Below are positions 1-5,597 of a stretch of DNA of 6,160 nt, one piece after another. Source of the DNA: Bacteroidota bacterium. Lineage in GTDB: Bacteria; Bacteroidota; Bacteroidia; JAADEI01. The notes under the pieces are model-generated. The model searched no databases. It had not been told where the DNA came from and saw nothing but the letters and a program-made list of their open reading frames with translations. Location: the NCBI GenBank assembly GCA_015490475.1, contig WFXT01000164.1, positions 1 through 6,160 of the forward strand, given 5' to 3'. Made by a program: the position numbers and the translations under genes. Position 1 is the first letter of the stretch. Every line of letters begins with the position of its first letter.

Positions 1-355
1 TGTGGGTTATGAGCACAAAATAGTAAATGTATTTCACGGGTGTGGGTCCTCCAAAAGTAGTGGGGGGCACATTAACGTGGTATATGCTATATAGGATAAA
101 AAAAGCGAGTGTGCAAGCAGCTGCTAAGAGCATAAAGGTTTTGTGAATGGCAATTTTATATTTCTTAATTGCGAAGAAACCAGAAATTAGGAATATTGTT
201 GTCAAGCTATTTATAATGGCATTATATTGCGGAATTCTTTTCATCCAGGAGGGGATGTCTTTTTGTGTCCCTTCATAGAAATAAATAATTAACACCACTG
301 CTGAAAAAGCAAGACTGATAATTGTTGTCCAGAAGATTCTGGTCTTATCTATCAC
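1..355 (-). CDS. DUF420 (YozB/CtaM-like) membrane protein, C-terminus cut by the window edge
   Basis: An open frame of 118 codons runs off the left edge. Hydrophobic segments lie near residues 9-26, 45-63 and 72-92, and a fourth begins near 108. Features matching DUF420 are IPQYNAIIN (41-49) before helix 2, a histidine starting helix 3 (H71), the LYSIYH turn (88-93) followed by a Pro/Thr/Gly loop (TTFGGPTP, 99-106), and H118 at the end of VLITH. Family members in Bacteroidota are roughly 180 residues by my recollection, so about a third is missing. The start is GTG at 355-353: an in-frame TAA lies four codons upstream (367-365) and no ATG fits. The gene begins 20 bp after the SCO gene on the same strand. 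A DUF420 protein (CtaM/YozB) is needed for haem-copper oxidase activity in Firmicutes; a similar role here is inferred from the cluster. Family confidence is high, molecular function uncertain. Confidence 0.85.
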   Translation of the reverse strand, partial: MIDKTRIFWTTIISLAFSAVVLIIYFYEGTQKDIPSWMKRIPQYNAIINSLTTIFLISGFFAIKKYKIAIHKTFMLLAAACTLAFFILYSIYHVNVPPTTFGGPTPVKYIYYFVLITH

Positions 356-375
356 CTGTTTGGTTTAAGTCAAAA

Positions 376-1017
376 TTAAAGCAGAGTCCTTAAATGTTGG
401 ATTAATCGGTCAACATCTTTCTTGTCGGTTCCGATATAATATCCTCTTATATGCCCTTCTCTATCAACTAATACTAATTTTTCACTGTGTGTTAAATCAC
501 TGGGTTTGCTACCAGAGAGGGGCAGGAAGAAGCCTTTTATGGATATTTTTTTGATAGAATCTCTTGGTCCTGTAAGGAAAATCCATCTTCCTGGTATATA
601 ACCATATTTCTGAGCATATCTCTTCAACACAGAAGGTTTGTCATATTCCGGGTCAACGGTTATAGAAACCAAGACAAGGTCCTCTTTATCCGCATAGAAG
701 TCTTGAATTCGTTTCATGCTTTTTGATAGCACAGGGCATATTCCTGGACAACGAGTAAAGAAAAAATCCACCACGACAACTTTACCACGCAAGTCGTTCC
801 AGCATAGTGTAGTACTATCTTCTGTCAATAGGCAGAAGTTATCAACGTAATATGGTTTTTCAACCACTTCAAAGGAACCATCATTTCTGTATATTGTGTC
901 TATACGTTTGGGACCTAAATAAGGAAGGTCTGGCTGTGGTTTGTAGAATTTAAGCGCTATGTAGAAAGCAGCGGGCAAACCAATAAGTATGGCTCCCGCA
1001 ATAAACCATTTCTTCAT
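376..1017 (-). CDS. sco: SCO1/SenC-family copper chaperone for cytochrome c oxidase
   Basis: The 213-residue protein has one N-terminal membrane anchor (about residues 4-22) and a thioredoxin-fold domain outside the inner membrane. The SCO metal-binding set is complete: CPGIC (C90, C94) after a VVVDFFFTR strand, the VDP motif (121-123), and the distal histidine H177 in LTHSEK, followed by LVLVDREGHIRGYY. SCO proteins bind copper through the CxxxC and the distal His and help build the binuclear CuA site of oxidase subunit II, or maintain its thiols. Length is normal for the family. The ATG at 1017 overlaps the TGA of the subunit IV gene in an ATGA, suggesting translational coupling. Two further cysteines, C62 and C72, flank the loop before the core strand and are not part of the canonical site. 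The family call is firm; preference for CuA over another copper centre is inferred from the neighbours. Confidence 0.95.
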   Translation of the reverse strand: MKKWFIAGAILIGLPAAFYIALKFYKPQPDLPYLGPKRIDTIYRNDGSFEVVEKPYYVDNFCLLTEDSTTLCWNDLRGKVVVVDFFFTRCPGICPVLSKSMKRIQDFYADKEDLVLVSITVDPEYDKPSVLKRYAQKYGYIPGRWIFLTGPRDSIKKISIKGFFLPLSGSKPSDLTHSEKLVLVDREGHIRGYYIGTDKKDVDRLIQHLRTLL

Positions 1018-1325
1018 AGTCCAAAAACTTGTTTAAGGTAGCCCCACCAAGTACCATCAATTACGAAGGCGAGAATGAACCAGATGAACAGTATAAGAGG
1101 TGATAATACCATAATTATTAGAGGTCGCAATTCATATTTAAGGTGCATAAATTCCGCTACTATGAAGTAGGCTTTGACGAGAGTGAACAAAACAAGGAAG
1201 AAATCAAGGATACCCTTTGGCAGTTCGGGGGGCCAATAGATAGCCATTGCCACTTCAACTATAGTAACAATGAACAGGACCCAGAAGACAATCATTACCG
1301 ACCGAATGGAAATTGCCTGTGCCAT
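1014..1325 (-). CDS. ctaF: Cytochrome c oxidase subunit IV (prokaryotic COX4 family)
   Basis: A small hydrophobic protein of 103 residues with three predicted membrane helices (about 9-30, 38-59 and 67-89), the size and topology of bacterial COX4. The family signature is visible: TLVKAYFIVAEFMHLKYE spans the end of helix 2, with MHLK at residues 60-63. Subunit IV is a non-catalytic inner-membrane subunit thought to stabilise the haem-copper oxidase. The gene starts 13 bp after the subunit III stop, at ATG 1325 behind an A-rich stretch (AAAACAAAAGAACG) and not a classical Shine-Dalgarno sequence. Its stop codon overlaps the SCO start. Low sequence conservation in this family leaves some uncertainty, but position between COX3 and SCO makes the assignment strong. 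Confidence 0.9.
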   Translation of the reverse strand: MAQAISIRSVMIVFWVLFIVTIVEVAMAIYWPPELPKGILDFFLVLFTLVKAYFIVAEFMHLKYELRPLIIMVLSPLILFIWFILAFVIDGTWWGYLKQVFGL

Positions 1326-1338
1326 CGTTCTTTTGTTT

Positions 1339-1986
1339 TTATGCAGAGATTAGGTAGTAAGCGAGAAAGACAAAGACCCAGACCAGGTCAACGAAGTGCC
1401 AGTAAAGTCCCACATTTTCAACTACCTGGTATGAGCCACTCCTATCAAAATCACCGTTTATGGCTTTCAATAGGACAATGAAGTTGAGCACCACTCCTGA
1501 AAAAACGTGGGCACCGTGAAAACCAGTTATTAGAAAGAAGAACTGACCGAATTGAGGGGGTCCCCACGGGTTGGACGAAATGGTCATCCCTTCCATAATG
1601 AGATGCGTCCATTCCCATGCCTGAGAAGAAAGGAATATAAGACCACCGATTATGGTCAAGGCAAGATATTTAACAACACCTTTTCTGTCTTTGAGGGCAC
1701 CTGCCCGAACAGCTAATACCATGGTAACACTACTGGCAATAAGGATGAAAGTCATTAAACTAACAAAACCAAGGGGAATCTTAGCGTGTGTAAAGGGAAA
1801 GGCAGAAAAAACTTCTTCTGGATTAGGCCAGGATTCCGCCGCAGCTCTTATGCTGGCATAAGAAATTAACAACGCTCCGAAAGTGAATGCGTCTGAGACA
1901 AGAAATAGCCACATCATCAGCTTGCCCCATGTAACATTGAAAGGTGATGTTCCACTTGACCATCTATCAACAGCCGTAGTGCTCAT
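1339..1986 (-). CDS. ctaE: Cytochrome c oxidase subunit III
   Basis: The 215-residue protein matches the short, five-helix type of bacterial haem-copper oxidase subunit III. Hydrophobic segments lie near 23-44, 69-94, 104-122, 146-173 and 192-213. Diagnostic motifs are MWLFLVSDAFTFG (25-37), SSQAWEWTHLI (120-130), FGQFFFLITGFHGAHVFSG (146-164) and ENVGLYWHFVDLVWVF (190-205). Subunit III has no redox centre; it supports subunit I and proton uptake. The start is ATG 1986, the first gene after a divergent intergenic region, so it probably leads the operon. Many Bacteroidota clusters carry ctaB (haem O synthase) and a second COX3 gene just upstream; neither is here, the upstream neighbour being the divergent repeat-protein gene. 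Codons upstream of ATG 1986 are not needed to complete the domain. Confidence 0.96.
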   Translation of the reverse strand: MSTTAVDRWSSGTSPFNVTWGKLMMWLFLVSDAFTFGALLISYASIRAAAESWPNPEEVFSAFPFTHAKIPLGFVSLMTFILIASSVTMVLAVRAGALKDRKGVVKYLALTIIGGLIFLSSQAWEWTHLIMEGMTISSNPWGPPQFGQFFFLITGFHGAHVFSGVVLNFIVLLKAINGDFDRSGSYQVVENVGLYWHFVDLVWVFVFLAYYLISA

Positions 1987-2003
1987 ATAAGTATTGTTTT
2001 GTG

Positions 2004-2011
2004 CAAAGATA
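2004..2011 (-). promoter_or_regulatory. Candidate Bacteroidota -7 promoter box for the oxidase operon
   Basis: On the minus strand these bases read TATCTTTG, a full match to the TAnnTTTG -7 consensus of the main Bacteroidota sigma factor. It lies 17 bp before the subunit III start codon, implying a short untranslated leader of roughly 10 bases. I find no TTG or TTTG element at the usual distance (about 19-21 bp) upstream, so this is half a promoter by sequence. Confidence 0.4.
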
Positions 2012-2130
2012 TAGCATACGTTTGAATTGATATGTGATGATTGTTAGCTTGTTGTATTAGCATTGTTATTCTGCTGTAAAAGTGTTACGAAACTAAGAAT
2101 AATCAAGGGGAAAAATACATTGAGCTAACC

Positions 2131-2159
2131 GATGCAACCTTAAATAAAGATATTGCATC
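2131..2159. repeat. Inverted repeat in the leader of the SprB-repeat gene
   Basis: GATGCAA (2131-2137) and TTGCATC (2153-2159) are exact reverse complements separated by 15 A/T-rich bases. The element ends 30 bp before the start codon of the plus-strand gene. It could be an operator half-site pair or a weak hairpin in the mRNA leader. No T-run follows, so it is not a terminator. Seven-base arms can arise by chance in a 203-bp region. Confidence 0.35.
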
Positions 2160-2189
2160 AGTATAAATGTAACCCAAAATAAAAACGCT

Positions 2190-5100
2190 ATGAGGTGCAG
2201 AAAGGTTGGAATTGGTAGTTTGCTAATAGGGCTATGCATGTTAATTTGTAATTCAGGAATGGCACAACCGCAAAACTGGGCAACGTCCTACGGTAATTCT
2301 ACTGATGGGGAGTACATAATAGACATGTACGTGAACAGTGACGGGTCAGTCCTGAATGTGGTCAACCAAGGACCGGAAAGATACTCTCTGGTATATCTGG
2401 ATTCTTCTGGGGCACTTCAAAATGTTTATTCTTTTCAGGACGACCCAAATAACTCATCATACACATTCTTTTCTGGCAAAACGTTTAGGCGTGCCAATGG
2501 GGAATTGTGGATGGTTGGTAGCGTGGTAAGTGGTAGTAATTTCTATGGATGGCTCGCCAAACTAGACCCCCAGGGTAACATTATATGGGATTCTATATAC
2601 ACTATGCAGGTGTTGGGCAATCCTTTTATCCTTTTCTTCGCTGATGTATATGAATCTTCTGATGGCTATTTATATGTGGCAGGGGGAAGGGCTCAAGAAA
2701 CTTCAGGAAATACTGAATGTGCCATGTTGTTCAAGTTTGATACCCTTGGGCAATTAGTGGCACAGATTCCTGTGTTTTGCACTGCCCCCGCCGGTGCCCC
2801 GAGATTAATACGGCTTATAATGTTGAATAATGGTGATGTCATTGTAACAGGTGAATATTATGACCCTGGTCTGAGTTTCGGTGCATGGGTAAGTGTAGTA
2901 GCACGCATAGATGTGACTAATAATTCTGTCGTGTGGACCCAAAAACTCTGGTATTGGCACAATCAATTTAGTATGGACCTTGAGTTGAGGATATACGATA
3001 TTATTGAATTGTCTTCTGGTAATCTTGTGGCGGTTGGTTACACCGGGCACAGTGCAATAAGTAAATATTTTCCCGCTATTCTCGTTATTGACCCGTCAAC
3101 AGGAAGTGTGACTCAGGACCTGGTTATTAACGTTAGCAATAGCACTTCTGTAAACAGAGTAGTAGATGTAGAAGAGCTTCCATCTGGCAATGTTCTTGTT
3201 GCTATTGAAGACAAGGAGTATGTTGACGCCAACGATAATGGTGGCTTGCTATTGGCAGAAGTGGACCCAGCTAATGTCACAGTGGTAACAGCGGCAGGGT
3301 ATGACCATCCGCTCACAGGGGCAAATAATGATGCGTTGAGCAATTCACATTATGCACGAATTAAATATCACGCAGGAACGGGCAAGATATATGTGGCAGC
3401 TAACTTTGGCACTGGAAATGGCGATATTTTAAACTTCAGGACTTCAGACATTGCCAACTTCGGATGTAATGCATTTGCTATAAATCAACTTGCAGGATTA
3501 CCAAACGCTTCAAATATCAGCCTGCAAACAGGGACGGCACCTCAAGTGCCTGCTAACATTACCTTCCAGGTTGTTAACCCACAAGGTGCTACTATAAACT
3601 TCCAGCCCTATAATGTGTCTTATAGCCAGACTGGATGGACCCCTATCGTAACCCTTGCTTCACTGCAAAATGTTTCCTGTAATGGCGGTTCCGACGGTGC
3701 TATTAATACCAATGTGATCGGTATGCAGGGTGCAAATTATGGATATTCATGGACAGGACCTAATAACTTTACTGCCAACACGCAAAACATTAGCAACATT
3801 GGGGCAGGAACATACACTGTAACTGTTACAGAACCTGCGATAACAGGTTGTCAATCTACTGCTTCATTTACCGTCACAGAACCACCTGCCATTTCAATTC
3901 AGGGCACTGTAACTGATGTTTCTTGTAATGGTGGTTCCGATGGTGCCATAGATATTACCGTTTCTGGTGGAACGGGACCTTACTCATTCTCGTGGACAGA
4001 TGCCAATAACAATCCAATTGCAAACACAGAGGACGTTTCAGGATTATCCGCAGGCCAATATACTGTTACCGTAACCGATGGTAATGGATGCCAGCAAACG
4101 GCAACATTCACGGTAAATCAACCACCAGCAATATCCATACAGCTCAATAGCATAACCCATGTTTCATGCAATGGTGGTTCAGACGGTGCTATTGATATTA
4201 CGGTCTCTGGAGGCACTGGTCCCTACACATATACATGGACGGATGCAAATAATAACCCGATTGCAGTAACGGAAGATGTCTCTAATTTGCCGGCGGGAAC
4301 ATATACCGTTTGGGTTGTTGATGCTAATGGATGTACTCAAAGTGCTTCTTTTACAGTCAACGAACCAACAGCCATTACTATTCAGGGCAACGTTACTGAT
4401 GCTTCGTGTAATGGTTCCCAAGACGGTGCTATTAACATTACTGTTTCGGGTGGAACAGCTCCTTACTCCTACTCGTGGACAGGACCTAATAACTTTTCCG
4501 CTACAACACAAAACATTTCTAATCTTGACCCCGGAACTTACACCGTCACGGTTACAGACAATAATGGATGTACTGCCACTGCACAGTTCACTGTCGGAGC
4601 AACAGTTAATATTACTGTTCAGGCAAACGTAACCGACGTGTCCTGTAATGGCGGCTCAGATGGTGCCATAGACATTACTGTTTCAGGCGGTACAGGACCT
4701 TACACATTCTCGTGGACTGATGCTAACAACAATCAGATTGCTACTACTGAGGACATTTCAGGCGTTCCAGCAGGAGCATATACTGTTACTGTTACGGACG
4801 CCAATGGATGCACCCAAACCGCTACATTCACGGTCAACGAACCTTCTGCTATTTTCGTTCAAGACAGTATAGTTGATGTGTCATGCAATGGTGGTTCTGA
4901 TGGCGAAATATATATCACCGTTTCAGGCGGTACAGGACCTTACACATTCTCATGGACCGATGCTAACAACAATCAGATTGCTACTACCGAAGACATCTCT
5001 GGCGTTCCGGCAGGAACATATACCGTTACAGTTACCGATGCTAATGGATGCACATATACTGCCTCCTTCAATGTTAATGAGCCTCCTGCACTCTCTGTGT

Positions 5101-5531
5101 CTATATCTGTCCAGAACGGAGACTTAATAGCCAGTGCATCGGGCGGAACACCTCCATATCAATATCAATGGTCCAATGGCGACAACGATTCTGTGGTAAC
5201 CAATGCTTCTGCTGGAACCTATGTGGTTACAGTTGTTGATGCTAATGGATGCACAGCCCAAGATTCAATTACTATAACCGGAATGGCTATGGCAAGTATG
5301 AAATCATGTTCGGTAAACGGAACCTCGCATGTTCTAAGATTGCTATGTGAAGCACCAGTAGATGCCATCATAGTAAGGGATATTGAAGGAAGAACCATAC
5401 ACCATATCTCTGGCTTAAACGGAGATAATGTTACGATTGATATGTCAAATGTTCCAGTGGGAATTTATCTGATAGGTATTCAAACCGACAATGAAGTGAA
5501 ATGGTATAGATGGGCTAAAACTTCCCGATAG
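2190..5531 (+). CDS. Secreted SprB-repeat protein with propeller-like N-terminus and T9SS-type sorting domain
   Basis: The 1113-residue protein starts at ATG 2190 after an A-rich stretch, directly encoding a signal peptide: RCRK, a hydrophobic core (about 6-20), and likely cleavage after GMA (25). C20 is preceded by Ile, so it is no good lipobox. Residues 30-430 hold about six or seven degenerate units shaped like beta-propeller blades, for example GWLAKLDPQGNIIWDSIY (120-137), SSDGYLYVAGG (156-166) and SSGNLVAVGY (275-284). A linker (about 430-490) leads to six SprB-type repeats (495-968) and a degenerate seventh (969-1030). Each full repeat has VSCNG or ASCNG, SGGT-type, AGTYTVTVT-type and NGC-type motifs. 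Residues 1034-1113 resemble a T9SS type A sorting domain (VRDIEGRTI, VPVGIYLIGI, basic end) but lack the usual PNP start. SprB of Flavobacterium johnsoniae is a gliding adhesin; this much shorter protein shares only the repeat type, so adhesion or matrix binding is inferred. No enzyme domain is recognisable. Confidence 0.9.
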   Translation: MRCRKVGIGSLLIGLCMLICNSGMAQPQNWATSYGNSTDGEYIIDMYVNSDGSVLNVVNQGPERYSLVYLDSSGALQNVYSFQDDPNNSSYTFFSGKTFRRANGELWMVGSVVSGSNFYGWLAKLDPQGNIIWDSIYTMQVLGNPFILFFADVYESSDGYLYVAGGRAQETSGNTECAMLFKFDTLGQLVAQIPVFCTAPAGAPRLIRLIMLNNGDVIVTGEYYDPGLSFGAWVSVVARIDVTNNSVVWTQKLWYWHNQFSMDLELRIYDIIELSSGNLVAVGYTGHSAISKYFPAILVIDPSTGSVTQDLVINVSNSTSVNRVVDVEELPSGNVLVAIEDKEYVDANDNGGLLLAEVDPANVTVVTAAGYDHPLTGANNDALSNSHYARIKYHAGTGKIYVAANFGTGNGDILNFRTSDIANFGCNAFAINQLAGLPNASNISLQTGTAPQVPANITFQVVNPQGATINFQPYNVSYSQTGWTPIVTLASLQNVSCNGGSDGAINTNVIGMQGANYGYSWTGPNNFTANTQNISNIGAGTYTVTVTEPAITGCQSTASFTVTEPPAISIQGTVTDVSCNGGSDGAIDITVSGGTGPYSFSWTDANNNPIANTEDVSGLSAGQYTVTVTDGNGCQQTATFTVNQPPAISIQLNSITHVSCNGGSDGAIDITVSGGTGPYTYTWTDANNNPIAVTEDVSNLPAGTYTVWVVDANGCTQSASFTVNEPTAITIQGNVTDASCNGSQDGAINITVSGGTAPYSYSWTGPNNFSATTQNISNLDPGTYTVTVTDNNGCTATAQFTVGATVNITVQANVTDVSCNGGSDGAIDITVSGGTGPYTFSWTDANNNQIATTEDISGVPAGAYTVTVTDANGCTQTATFTVNEPSAIFVQDSIVDVSCNGGSDGEIYITVSGGTGPYTFSWTDANNNQIATTEDISGVPAGTYTVTVTDANGCTYTASFNVNEPPALSVSISVQNGDLIASASGGTPPYQYQWSNGDNDSVVTNASAGTYVVTVVDANGCTAQDSITITGMAMASMKSCSVNGTSHVLRLLCEAPVDAIIVRDIEGRTIHHISGLNGDNVTIDMSNVPVGIYLIGIQTDNEVKWYRWAKTSR
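3672..5279 (+). repeat. Tandem array of six SprB-type repeats plus a degenerate seventh
   Basis: In-frame units of about 240 bp start at 3672 (R1), 3918 (R2), 4161 (R3), 4401 (R4), 4638 (R5), 4878 (R6) and 5094 (R7). First-cysteine positions are 497, 579, 660, 740, 819 and 899, spacings of 82, 81, 80, 79 and 80 residues. Each of R1-R6 also has a second cysteine 54-57 residues later (554, 634, 715, 794, 874, 954). R7 keeps SGGTPPYQYQW and VVDANGC (C1021) but has lost the leading CNGG block and is about 8 residues short before the SGGT motif. R1 and R4 carry a WTGPNNF variant in mid-repeat; R2, R3, R5 and R6 carry WTDANNN. The units match the SprB family, common in Bacteroidota surface proteins. 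Confidence 0.92.
4680..4747 (+). repeat. Near-identical DNA tract in R5, copied in R6 at 4920-4987
   Basis: These 68 bases match 4920-4987 at a 240-bp offset with two differences (4712 g/a and 4718 t/c), including 32 identical bases at 4680-4711 and 29 at 4719-4747. No other pair of repeats is this close. It looks like a recent conversion or unequal-exchange tract between neighbouring repeats. Confidence 0.85.
5289..5528 (+). other. C-terminal T9SS type A-like sorting domain (within the SprB-repeat CDS)
   Basis: Residues 1034-1113 form a compact beta-rich tail after the last repeat. The order fits type A sorting domains: a strand (VDAIIVRDIEG, 1057-1067), a turn, VTIDMSNVPVGIYLIGI (1081-1097) in place of the usual 'l.....G.Y.v.i' motif, then a short strand ending in basic residues (KWYRWAKTSR). 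These domains direct passage through the type IX machinery and are normally cleaved or attached to lipopolysaccharide at the cell surface. The common PNP opening is absent, and two cysteines (C1040, C1053) are present. Confidence 0.7.
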
Positions 5532-5564
5532 AACAGGTGATGGTGTGTACTTGTGATTGATTGG

Positions 5565-5595
5565 GGGCGGTTCCTTCGGGGACCGCCCTTTTTTT
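5565..5595 (+). terminator. Intrinsic terminator of the SprB-repeat gene, UUCG tetraloop
   Basis: GGGCGGTTCC (5565-5574) pairs with GGACCGCCC plus one G-U pair (5579-5588) to give a 10-bp GC-rich stem. It is closed by the very stable C(UUCG)G tetraloop (5575-5578) and followed by seven T (5589-5595). It starts 34 bp after the stop codon at 5531. Read on the minus strand, the stem is followed by CCAATCAATC and not a T-run, so it is a poor terminator for the convergent gene. Confidence 0.95.
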
Positions 5596-5597
5596 AT

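Noticed and set aside
61..100. Possible frameshift near the C-run in the DUF420 gene
   Set aside because: Careful re-reading of the reverse complement gives one continuous frame through IYHVNVPP into TTFGGPTP, as the family expects.
1143..1481. A 112-codon plus-strand open frame opposite subunits III and IV
   Set aside because: It is the shadow of two well-conserved membrane proteins on the other strand, and its composition (many His, Arg and Pro with no domain) is typical of antisense frames.
2043..2129. GTTAGCT (2043-2049) and AGCTAAC (2123-2129) as an inverted repeat
   Set aside because: Exact, but only 7 bp with a 73-bp gap; no more than expected by chance, and no matching promoter or other element.
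2238..2265. Lipoprotein signal at C20 (LMLIC-like context) of the SprB-repeat protein
   Set aside because: The residue before Cys is Ile, not Gly, Ala or Ser, and a normal signal peptidase I site (GMA) follows.
4179..4632. Open frames in other phases within the repeat array on both strands
   Set aside because: They arise from the low stop-codon density of the periodic coding sequence and have no recognisable domain.
3672..5279. The regular ~240-bp repeats as a CRISPR or other non-coding array
   Set aside because: The units are far too long, stay in frame, and encode a known protein domain with conserved residues and synonymous variation.
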